A stretch of DNA of 64,000 nt from NCBI GenBank assembly GCA_012862575.1, contig BLSF01000031.1:248001-312000 (forward strand). The letters are read 5' to 3'. This stretch comes from Parietichytrium sp. I65-24A (taxonomy: Eukaryota > Sar > Bigyra > Thraustochytrida > Thraustochytriidae). Each line of letters begins with the position of its first letter. Position 1 is the stretch's first letter. The notes under the pieces are model-generated. The model was not told the DNA's origin, made no database searches, and saw only the letters and a list, made by a program, of their open reading frames with translations. A program made the position numbers and the translations under genes. Of this stretch, positions 52,175 to 62,296 are shown in pieces.

Positions 52175-52440
52175 ATTTGTTGAGAAATCCACTCCAGTCC
52201 GTGTTTCACCAACCCATGATGAAGCATGTCCCTTTGATTCGTGATTTTTTCCACATGTCAATTATCAATTATAAAAGAACGCGTGAATCAATGTGCTTGT
52301 TAAAAGAGTTGTCTGTATATGTATATGTATATATTATATATGTGAACGCGTCATCGTTGCTCTAATTTACGGACAGGTCAACCTACGGCTCCTCGAAACC
52401 AAAAGATTGGAACTGAGTACTCAGTATCTCGTTCGCGCCA

Positions 52441-53175
52441 TTAGTTTTCGAGAGTGCTTGTCGTTGAGGCCGAAGAAGAAGACGATGAGTCTGATGTTGA
52501 AGGGGCAAGCGCAAAGTAGAAGACAAGGATAATGACGAACACCATTAGACCAATCAGAAACCACAACATAAACTTGCGCCTTGTCTCGCGTTGCCTCATC
52601 CTCCGCAGGATTTGGCTAGCTCCTCCGATGAGGCCACTGGTTGCGGTGACCCTCTCGTGAACACTGCCAATTAAAGACCTGTTCGATGCCAGGTTTTCTG
52701 AGATGCTCAGCGCAACCTCCTCAGTCTCTGCAATTGTGCGCCGTGACTCGAGCAACGATTCAGTGGACCGGTCCAGTCTAGCGGTTACCTGCTCGAATCT
52801 CGACCTGTCATCTCGTGCCTGCTGGGTAAGCATTTGATAATCCCCACCCCGCGAGCCGCTGCTGCCTCCAGCATTGCGGGATTCCAAGAGGTCTTCCCGG
52901 TCGCTCTTTTGTTGCACAGCGGAGAGCTCTTGGCGGAGCTTCTTTAGGTCCTCACGGTACGTCGCGAGTTTCTTTTTCAGCGTAGACGCGCTCGGATCGC
53001 TCCGGACCTCCACATTCATCTGCCTCAAGATGCTCTCCGCTTGACTCAGATCCACCTCGCACTTTTGCAGTGCTTTCCTGCGTTCCCTCGCATCATCTTG
53101 CGACTGCGCATCCGCCAACCCGCTGCTGACCGCCTCGGAGAGTTGGGCAAACTCAGCTTCGTACGAGGCCAGCAT
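52441..53175 (-). CDS. VTI1: VTI1-type Qb-SNARE
   Basis: The 244-residue protein matches VTI1, a tail-anchored SNARE for Golgi, endosome and vacuole fusion. Residues about 1-95 form the N-terminal helical domain (YEAEFAQL start). A SNARE motif occupies about 145-205 (ESRRTIAETEEVALSISENL, then ASQILRRMRQRETRRK). A single transmembrane helix (FMLWFLIGLMVFVIILVFYF) lies near 207-226, with a short Ser/Thr-rich lumenal tail. From the central layer residue to the last base before the membrane helix there are 37 residues, as in mammalian VTI1B. At that central layer the usual glutamine is replaced by asparagine (ASNRS instead of EQRDQ). The gene has no intron. Confidence 0.88.
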   Translation of the reverse strand: MLASYEAEFAQLSEAVSSGLADAQSQDDARERRKALQKCEVDLSQAESILRQMNVEVRSDPSASTLKKKLATYREDLKKLRQELSAVQQKSDREDLLESRNAGGSSGSRGGDYQMLTQQARDDRSRFEQVTARLDRSTESLLESRRTIAETEEVALSISENLASNRSLIGSVHERVTATSGLIGGASQILRRMRQRETRRKFMLWFLIGLMVFVIILVFYFALAPSTSDSSSSSSASTTSTLEN

Positions 53176-56100
53176 TTCTCCGACAAATCTTCACCCCGGA
53201 CAACCCTTCAACCTCAGAAACTAAGTACTCAATCCACATTCACGACTGTCAGAAACGCGAAAGATGTCATCGAAAGCGCAAAAGAAACACCCATTCCCCT
53301 CTCCAGCATGCCCCGAATCTTCTCCAACATGCAAGTCCAAGTTATTTTCCTCCGAGCGAACGTTCATCGAGTATTTCCTTGAATGCAAGTCCAAGTTGTT
53401 TTCCTCCGAACGACCGTTCATCGAGTATTTCATTGAATGAAACATGCAAGTCCAAATTATTTTCCTCCGAACGACCGTTCATTGAGTATTTCCATCAATA
53501 AAACATGCAAGTCCAAGTTATTTTCCTCCGAACGACCGTTCATCGAGTATTTCATTGAATGAACCAACCCGAAGAAATTGGCAATAATAGTGTTCATGCG
53601 AGCAAAGCAAGTCTTCTTTGATAGCTTCTGAAGCCCTCTTTCGCGCGCCATCATTCTCACCCGCCCGAACATCGCGAGGAGATTTCCTTCCCGCGTTCGC
53701 TCTTTCCGCCTTCCACTGTCCTCGCCACTCGCCACTCGCCACACGCCACTCGCCACTCTCGGAATAATTGATAAGATTACCCCCTCAATATTCCCGCGCC
53801 TGAATGTACTTACTGTATTTTGCCGATCGCTTGGCTATTTCGCCGATATCGTGCGCGAGGACGCAGGTTACGCTCGGCTCGAATGCGCCGAGTTCAGCTT
53901 GATGACGTATGTGTGATGTCATCACGAACGAGTTGTAGTTGCGGATACGAATTGTATGTCAAATATTGATTCGATATTTTGAGACGACCGGCCCGGCAGG
54001 TATGGGCATGCATGGGCAGGCAACCGGAGTGATGGAGGACTTGCATGTTCGCATGTCACAATCAAGGTCGAACAACGAGTGGACGAGGCAGTGCCTTTGC
54101 TCATTTTGTGCATGCAATGTTGGACTGGAAATGTGGACATGGCCTCCAGCGTGCCACCATCGCTTGCATGGCTTTCTTTCACTTTTTTCTAAATTCTAAA
54201 TTCTATGCTCTGGAGATTTGGGGACCGTCGTCTCATAATATCTTGCCACTGTGGCAACTGTGGCACGGGGAAATGACTTTCTGATCAGCGCCGAGTTTTT
54301 CCAGGCTTGACCTTTGGCAAGGGCAGCATACCTCTGAAGTTGGCTTGCAGTTAGCCAGAACAAAAATATCTTTTCCGCCAGAGTTTTTGAAGCGGAGACG
54401 TGGATCGCAGATGATCGCACCAGCAACCAAAGATCTGCGCGGCGCCCCACCCCAGGGAGTCTACTTTCGGATCCGACATGGTTCAAATCGAAATTCCAAA
54501 TTCAGCACCAGCCGTGAAAGCTGTAACGAACGCCTCATGCCCACTTTCGCGTGCGCCAAGAGGACAAAGTTTGGGCTTCCGGGCCGGACCTCTTCTGAGT
54601 TACGGCGATTCCGGCTGCTTCTTGGAGAGGAATGCATTCCAAACTCTATCGAACTCTTTGGTGAAGGAAGTCAAAATTGCAACACTATGAGCTCGAGGGA
54701 TCTTGAGGGTTGAAGAAAAAGATTTTTGCTATCATACCGGAGTTGCAAACGTTCACGAACACTGGATCATGACGAAGGTGATCACAGCCCGGTGTCCACT
54801 GGCGAAACTAATGAATAAACCAGCGAGCCCACCTTGCTGATGCGGAGAATGCGGAGCACGGATGGGATTCGAAAGGATAAGGAATGCCAAACCTGGGGCG
54901 CAGGAGGGCACGTGCGACGATTTTTGTGGTCAATGTATTTACCATTGTTTTCTGAGTTGGTCGCACTGGTCTGCAGACCACAAAAAACGGAATATTGCTT
55001 TCCAACATTTCAGTACACGATGGATTTCGTGTGTGTAGTCATGTGTAGTCCTGAGTTTCCACTAACTGTTATGTATCGACGAAGATCTTTCCAAACTTTG
55101 GATTATTTGGATCATTTGGATCGTTTGGATCATTTCTATCGTTTGAATCATTTGGATCATTTGGATCATTGGAGAGTCTCAAAGGTGGTGGATCCACAAC
55201 TCGATCAGTGGGTAGCCAGATCCATCTTTCCGAGTCCAAAAGAAAACATTTGGCTGGCATATGATTGGACCCACGCAATTCATGAACATAATAGCCCATG
55301 ATAGCCCTTTCAAGAGTGCATACAGTGCTCCTATAGATGACGCGAAGTGAGCCAAAATAGCGGTCCCTATCGGAGAGTATTCGACTTTTACCTGTACACT
55401 GTTCAGTGACGGGCTGTGAGCTGAAAGCTGAGCTGGCCACGGCAGGAGGTGGAGGTTGAAATTCGTTTCTTGCATTTCAATCTCAGTCGTGTTTGCTGTT
55501 TCTACTCAAGCTTGCGGATAGCACAAGTAAGTTTACTGCTTAAAGAAATTAGAAGTCAGAGAATCCACTCTCAGACTTTTCGAAGGCTCTGTACACTCAG
55601 TACTCAGTACTCACTGTCAGTACCAAGCAAGATCTTGCACCGTGAAAAAACTCAGATTTACCTGCGTCTGATAAGTGCGAGCGCTTCGTACTCCTACAGT
55701 CGCCACGATACTGACACTCTATCTAAATAGGAGTTTTCATGTCGGTTGTTAATAGGCTATACTTGTAGCAATCGAATGGACAGAGAGTAACGACATTGGG
55801 CAAGAGATGGCAAAATCTGCGAGGCCCTATAGATAGCTGTGACGGTAGAGTACTACGCTTCCATTTGATGAACAGTACACGTACGTGCTAGCAAGTTACA
55901 CAATGTACACCACCGCTACTGCCTCTCGAGATTTTGTTGCGTTACTTTTAGTGCCACTGCAATCTCTTTCTCATCAACTCAAGCCTTGATACTGAAAGGA
56001 ATGAAGGGGCGGAAAGAAATATGGCCGCGAATAGCCGTAGTCCTTCTTTGTAAGCTTTTAATTAATAGTGGATGTCGGCCAGCCTTGAAAGACGACCGGC

Positions 56101-59100
56101 GCAACGAAGTTGGCGACAATGCAGTCTTGCTCATGATAGCTTGGCGAGTGGTTGTTCTCACTGGTCGGTAGGCCAGAGTCAGCAATCTGTCTCTTGCCAC
56201 GATGGCGACAATGGCAACCGAAATTCGACAATAAAGGCGAGTCCAACCGCCTTCGCTCAGGTCACGCCGCCGCGTCACGTGCGCATTCACAAAGCTGTCT
56301 CTACACGCCCACACTACTGGGCAAGGCGTTCATCTCCGAGGAGTAAGGTCGCGCAAGCTTTCAGGTCTTACTGTTTTCGCTTCAGCATGCCAAGAAACAC
56401 GAAGGCCGCGTTGACTCCAGTGCTTGTGTGCACGAAATTGGCAAGATTACAAAACCAACAAGAAGCACGACTCAAAAAGGATCGATTAACACATGCTGAA
56501 GGCTGTCGTCATGTAGGCGAAAGAGGAAGGTGGACTAACTCGCGAAGCTTGATTGCAGCAAAGATCGCTAAACACAAAGTACGGTAATTTACAGTCAACC
56601 AGAATGCCTTAGAGTCCCGGGAGGGCAATCAACGATCAACTTTCGTGAGGCTGCTCATGACTGAAAAAGGTTGTTTGCCACTCCAATCGCTGACTTGGCT
56701 GCAACACTTCCATAGCTTTTGCCGACATCGAGCGAGTGTAAGTGATGAAGCTGCAATGTGTTACATCCCAAGTTCTTTCCAGTCAATTTATCCGAATTCC
56801 GAATAACCTTTTTTTTGCGCAGTGGGATTTTAATCACGTACCCGATAGCAGGTCGAGAGGAGCGACTGCCCACCCAGCCACAGCACCAACTTTACAACTC
56901 TAAACGATGGCCAAACGTGAGGGAGCTGCTCCCTTTTCTCGTTGTCAACTCAAGTCTCCCAAGAGACTTTCATCTGGGTCTTCGGGTACGAGTACTGAGT
57001 ACCAGAACTGACAGTGAGCAAAGTTAACTTTAAGGTCAACATCACTGCTTCCTGGACTGAGTCTTGGACTCTAGCTTTATAGCTAATGCCTTTCACAGTC
57101 GATCGTCTATGCGAACAATGACTTTTGCGAGCCACTTCCCACTGCACGGCTTTTCTGACGCGCTGTGTGAAGGCAAACTGCAAGTAAAAGCCTAACTTTT
57201 GCTTCTTGCTGTTAATTGTTAATTAATCAAGTCTCACTCTGAATTGACAGTGACTGCACGCAATCTGCGCTGTTCGTTTCTTCGTTGGTTGCACATCTTA
57301 ATTCATACTATTTATCCGCTGATTAGACTCGGTACTCGCTGTCGGTACCGGTACCGGGGTGCCGACAGAATTATTGCTTGCTTCTGCCGCGTCAGACGCG
57401 GTTTAGGTACTGAATTTGAGTACTTTGGAAATGTCCACATTTTATCTACTTGTTTAAGGGAGAAATCTTAGCACCCTGTCACACAGCCAGAGGGAGCTTA
57501 GGAGCTCTCACTCTCCTCGTTCTTTGCACTCTCCGCGCGAATTACACGTGGAATTTCACCGGTAACTTGCTATGACGCTTTCCACGACCTGCCCTCCCTC
57601 TATCGTCCTCAGTCCATGCGAGTCAGAACGCGAGCGAAAGGGAGAGAGAGATGAAGCGAGATTTGGGAGATTGAAGAAGAGTGGAAGACAAGCACAGCAG
57701 CCAACATCCTCCTCCTCATTCGCCCGTGCAATTTGGCAACTCGGCAACTTGCCCCGACCGGTAGAGTGTTGACTGCGAGTTCGTAGTATTCAGCCGCTGC
57801 CACGTTCCGCAATCAATCTTTTCTTTCCTGCGATCCTGAGCTGACGAGCGGGAAATCACAATGTATACATGCATGCGTAATTGGATGGAAAGAGCAGAGA
57901 CAAGTCCAGAGTCACGCGGCAAGCTGTAAGCAGAGTGCCATCCAACAAAGCTGAGAAAGAAAAGAATCGAAGAAAAGCAGTTTCGGCCAAACGCCCTCGC
58001 ACTTCGTCACACAAAGTCTCATCGTTCTTTATTGAGAATAATTAAATTCAACCGGTGGGAAATAATTTGGAGGCCGGTCTTGCATTCTCTGTTCAGTGTC
58101 GCTGACTCAGCCTTCACACGTTTCGCTGCCGCCAAGGCATAGGGCGACAGAAATAAGCTAGTGCGGCAACTTCTGCAGAGTCTGGAGATGTCCGGAGGCG
58201 CAGAGTCTTGACGAAAGGAACGAAGCAAGATAGGAAGCAAAACCTCGTCTCGTCCTGGACAAATTATTTCATTCATTCACAGTCAATGTTTTATGAACAT
58301 TGAGAATGATTTCAGAGTTCTGAATTCAGGTTGACTGCTCGAGGAAATCAAAGTGCAAGACGCCCTGGTCCTACATTCGCGTGCTAGCCGACACTTTGTG
58401 CTCCGATTTGACGCAACTGTGAAATTGGTAAAACCATGAACAGTTGAGTCAAAATTCGGGTATTTGAGCGAATCGCTGTCAGAATTCAGTTCAGAAGTCG
58501 CTGTCAGAAAGAAACCTACACTAAAATAATTCAAGATTTCTCTCAAGTAATGGACTTCAACAGTGTCGTCAATCGTGTTCACCGTCGATTGCTTTGATTC
58601 TTTCCGGCTGACTTTTGTAATCGAGAGATTGCAAAACTCACTCAGGAAGACATGAGAGAGAGAGAGAGAGAGGGAGAGTGCAGAGAGGGATAACAGTGAG
58701 ATCGAGACACAATGACTGAGAGGGAACTGAGAGTGAGTAACATGAAAGATTGAGAGAGTTAGAGAGAGGCGGAGAGAGAGAGAGAGAGAGAGAGGGAGAG
58801 GAGTGTAAAGGACAGGTCGTTGGACTGCAATCATCCACTTGCAAGCAAGCAATCAATCAAGAATCAATACACTATCAATACTCCCCGTCGCCTAGGACCC
58901 GCCCACTTACCTCTACCACCGACACACCAGCATCTACCAACTCGTAGCATTCCCTTACCAGTCTCCGCGTGGGAGGAAAAGGTGCTCCCGCGATTACATA
59001 GGACCACTTATTCGCCGTTACGCTTTTGGGAAAGTGGAGTGCTAGTCCAGTACTTAAGGGGTGCTATTGCGGCATGTGAGGGAAGATTAATCGCTAAGGG

Positions 59101-59972
59101 CAAGTGCGGGGAGTGCAATTGTAAGAGATTTACGGAAGGGTTTGCAAGTGCATGGGAATATTGTTGACAGTGAATGTTGACTGTGAACAATAGGAGCTAG
59201 TGACAAGGTCGTGCAACGAAAAAAGACTGTCTAGTGCTAACGCGAGTTAGCAAGATGGCAAGTTTGCATACAACGAGGGCGGTGATGAGAGTGTCGGGTG
59301 TTAGCAAAACAGCGAGCAGCAGTCTAGCTACGGAGGAAATGCGCAGTCTCAAAGGGAAAGCTGTTGGGCGTAATCACAGCCAGTTTTACGCGTCGTGGTA
59401 GGCGCAGTGCTAGGAGGCGCGTCGCTGTTTTTTGGCCTGATCGACTTTTGATCAATAGTGGATCATCGATATTACTATCGTTTTGCTTAGGAGGCGATTT
59501 GTTGTTGTTGTTAGTTGTTGTTGTTGGATGTGTGATAAATTGCAGTCATTTTGACTGAGCGAGTGAGTGAATGAATGCCAGTGAGACTGAGACAGACCGC
59601 AGATCGAGAACGTGGGTAGTACCTGAATCGTGGCAAGTCGGAGCTGCGAGTTTGAAGTTAGTTGCTGGACTGCACGTGCAGGAAACTGGACTCCGGCGCT
59701 GTGGAAAACCACAATCTTGCAAACTTGCAATCTGTCAGTCTCTCCCACGCCTCGTTCTACCCAACGAGCGAAAAGGGCGAGCTTGCAGCAGATCCTGAAC
59801 GCGACGGCGGTGACCTTTGGTTTCTTCCACTTGTTCACCGAGAACACTGCATCAGAGAGCACAAAATAGTTGCAGGAAACCAAGTCGGAAGCCTTGCTTG
59901 CTTCTTTGTACAACTTGGTGAGTCAACCTCGATTTCGGATACCACGGACAAACAACGAACGCGGGAGGCAGG
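53176..59972. other. Longest gene-poor stretch (6.8 kb)
   Basis: No gene is recognised. Besides the minisatellite at 53331-53565, the stretch has a CGCCACT repeat at about 53715-53757 and a TTTGGATCA repeat at about 55098-55175. GTACTGAGTAC-type motifs lie near 55600-55625 and 56988-57005. GA runs lie at about 58653-58672 and 58776-58800, and a TTG run at about 59497-59525. The largest unassigned frames (171 codons at 56072-56587 on plus, 189 at 58283-58852 on minus, 155 at 54834-55301 on plus) show no family features. Small multi-exon genes could be hidden here and would be missed by reading alone. Confidence 0.5.
53331..53565. repeat. Four-copy minisatellite (about 54-61 bp)
   Basis: Four copies start at about 53331, 53385, 53446 and 53507, each beginning GCAAGTCCAA and containing TTTTCCTCCGA then GTTCAT(C/T)GAGTATTTC. 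The first copy is 54 bp long and the next two are 61. On the minus strand the copies keep open frames with a recurring YSMN(G/V)RSEENNLDLH, but the 61-bp period breaks the frame, so it is unlikely to be coding. It lies close to the start of VTI1. Confidence 0.88.
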
Positions 59973-60647
59973 ATGGCGATCGATTCATATCACAACGAGA
60001 CGTGCGAAGAGGAAAGCAAATGGGAGCACCCTGACCCTGTGTTGTGCAGATCATTTGTAACAGATTGTAAATTAATCGGCCAGAAGTTCTCCAAAGGCTT
60101 CTCCAGCTATGAGGAGCAGCCTGCCGAGGTATTGCATAACAACAGCGCATTCGAGCGGGTAAACTCCTCTTCTATAAACGCGGACGGCGACCGCGTCTCA
60201 AAATCTAAGCAAATCGCTCCTCACACAATTAAGAAGCAGATCGTGGCGGAGGATCGCGCCATAATAAAGAACAGAGCTGTTGTTGTACAAAAGAATAAGC
60301 CTAGCGGTCTATCCAAGGTTCTTGAACGCAAGCGACAAGAGAACGCTCGCGCTGCTGAGGGGCACGGCCGCCTTTCGCATGAGGGCAGCTCCTCCTTTTT
60401 CTTTGATGCCAGCCTTCAGCTCTGTTCCAGCAATGGCAATTTGGACAAGAGCACCAACTTGGAGTTTCTGCAGTGTAAGCACTGCAAGCAGTTGTTTGCT
60501 TCTCTGCCGTCGCACGCTGTTTCTAATCTCAACACAATGGAGGAGTCGCGTCGCAAGTTTTGCTCTGGCGAGTGCTTTTTAACCTACTGCACACTCGCCC
60601 GTGCTGCCCAGCAGCGCGTGCGGACCTCCACGACGCCCCAATTTTGA
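59973..60647 (+). CDS. Protein with C-terminal FCS/MYM-like zinc-binding motif
   Basis: The 224-residue product starts at an ATG (MAIDSYHNETCEEE). The first two thirds are polar and mostly disordered, with a basic helical segment (SKVLERKRQENARA) near residue 115. The C-terminus holds CKHCKQLF, then FCSGECFLTYC, a C-x2-C ... C-x3-C spacing like FCS, MYM or TRASH treble-clef zinc fingers. Such fingers mediate protein or nucleic-acid contacts. I cannot name the family. The start codon is preceded by a possible 5' exon region with open frames from 59571, so a longer spliced form is possible. Confidence 0.6.
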   Translation: MAIDSYHNETCEEESKWEHPDPVLCRSFVTDCKLIGQKFSKGFSSYEEQPAEVLHNNSAFERVNSSSINADGDRVSKSKQIAPHTIKKQIVAEDRAIIKNRAVVVQKNKPSGLSKVLERKRQENARAAEGHGRLSHEGSSSFFFDASLQLCSSNGNLDKSTNLEFLQCKHCKQLFASLPSHAVSNLNTMEESRRKFCSGECFLTYCTLARAAQQRVRTSTTPQF

Positions 60648-62296
60648 ATGTACATAGGTATATGCTCACCACCCCATGTTTGTATATAAACAAAGCGAAA
60701 TTATGTTTTATTCTTATGTCTAAATTCATAACACAACTTTTCAGAAGATTTGTTTTCGGCGCTGTTGCGTTGGGTTCGACAGTACCGCGACTTGGATCCT
60801 CCCAGAGAAACCTCCTTCGTCAAATATAAAAAAGCACTGCCATGGGCTGGATTAGTATCATCGCGCCATACCTCAACTCGAAAGCTTTCGCTTTTCGGAT
60901 GTAATTTCTCTATCGATCCATGCATCGCGTATCCTATTTATGAGACGCCGTCCTCCAAAGTCTGCTCATGAAAATCGGAAGATCTGATACGTTGCTGCCA
61001 AAGGAATGCACAGTGCCGCTTGAATCACACCTTGCAAGCCAGACCGATCAAGTGGTCGAGTTCGGTCCGGTCACTGATTCCGGATTGCCAACCAAGCCTT
61101 CCACCGCCCAACTGTCAGTGCTTCGTCGATTGCTGGCCGCAAAGAGAACTTGGAGAGGACTTTAGACTCGGTCCCCTGGTCACCTCATACTCAACGAAGG
61201 CCCGTCGATAGGTGCAAATAAACATGACAAAGTGAGTCGCGCCAGTGTTCAAGAGATGGACGAGAGTCTCCTCTGCAGTTGCAGGGTTTAATGCTGCTTG
61301 GCGAGCAGATTCAGGTGGGAATTGTGTGAGCCTGGGGCATCAGGGTCGCTTCTATTCCACGAGCGGCCAGGTTTGGATAAAGTGGCGCAGCGACTGATGC
61401 AAGAGTTGTGCAGCCAAATGAGTTTAATGAGTTTGGCCATCAAGCCAGAGGAGGTAAAGACAGGTTCAGATCGGGCAAGCTTTGAAACGGAGAAGTGCAT
61501 GCACAAACAATTTCAGGTCAGGCAGAGGCGCACACAGCTTCACTTATTCTCGTTCAAAACTTTTCAAAAATGCCCGAACCCCAAGATATCTTTAGGCCCT
61601 TCTCCACCCCTATGATTATCATTAGCAGTAGTACACATCGCAGAACTACTACTGTTGATAGCGATAGCTTCAGAAGTTGGTAGCAAGGCGATAGCGATTG
61701 ATAGGAGAGAGGGAGAGAGCTCACCAGTCGTCTACTATCAATAGTAGAGGGAAACTACTATCTGTCCGGTTCTTCCGGGCTCCACGTGAAATAATTTTGT
61801 AAATAGAAATGTTCGATATTCATACCTGCATTTATGCCCGCGTTCTTGCAACTAGGCTCGGCTTTAACGAAGTTGATCCTACTCCGAACGGTCACTTGAC
61901 GGACTACTAACATCTGCAGTAGTACATAAAGTACGGCGATACACCCGCAATACATGTGGCGTTTGTTTTCTGAACTGATTGATTGAAAGTGTACTCACAG
62001 CGAGTACTCGCTGGCCAACCCTAGCGAAAGAGAGTAAAGTACTGAGTAGTAGTCTCTTCGCGCGGAGACCTCAACCAACCTGTGGAACCTGTCGGGTGGA
62101 AGGACTGAGGTGTGCCAAAGTTAACCATAGACGCTGCGTTGAAGGAGGAGCTCGAATAGTTTCATCTTGTCCGGGAGTCGCGGAGGACGAACACAGACGA
62201 TTTGGCAATTCCGAGTAGAGAACGGAAGAACGGAAAGAGTGAAACGGGATAGACTGCGGAGTGTGGTCACACTTGGGAACAAGGATAAAAGACAAG
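60648..62296. other. Intergenic region with conflicting open frames on both strands
   Basis: Between 60700 and 61620 both strands carry short open frames and splice-like signals. On the plus strand these include a GTGAGT donor near 61231 with acceptor CTGCAG or TTGCAG near 61276-61286, and a GTAAAG donor near 61455 with acceptor TTTCAG near 61516. On the minus strand an open frame at 60925-60701 ends next to an AATAAA. No reading gives a recognisable family, so I call no gene. An imperfect palindrome (CTACTATCAATAGTAG) lies near 61731-61746. Confidence 0.4.

Noticed and set aside
53221-53756. Minus-strand frames with recurring YSMNGRSEENNLDLH
   Set aside because: They are generated by a minisatellite whose 61-bp period breaks the frame.
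54470-54500. GGTTCAAATC resembling a tRNA T-loop
   Set aside because: No matching acceptor, D or anticodon stems could be formed around it.
60700-61620. Several protein-like frames with splice-like sites on both strands
   Set aside because: Frames on opposite strands look equally plausible, which shows that this level of evidence is at noise; no reading matches a known family.
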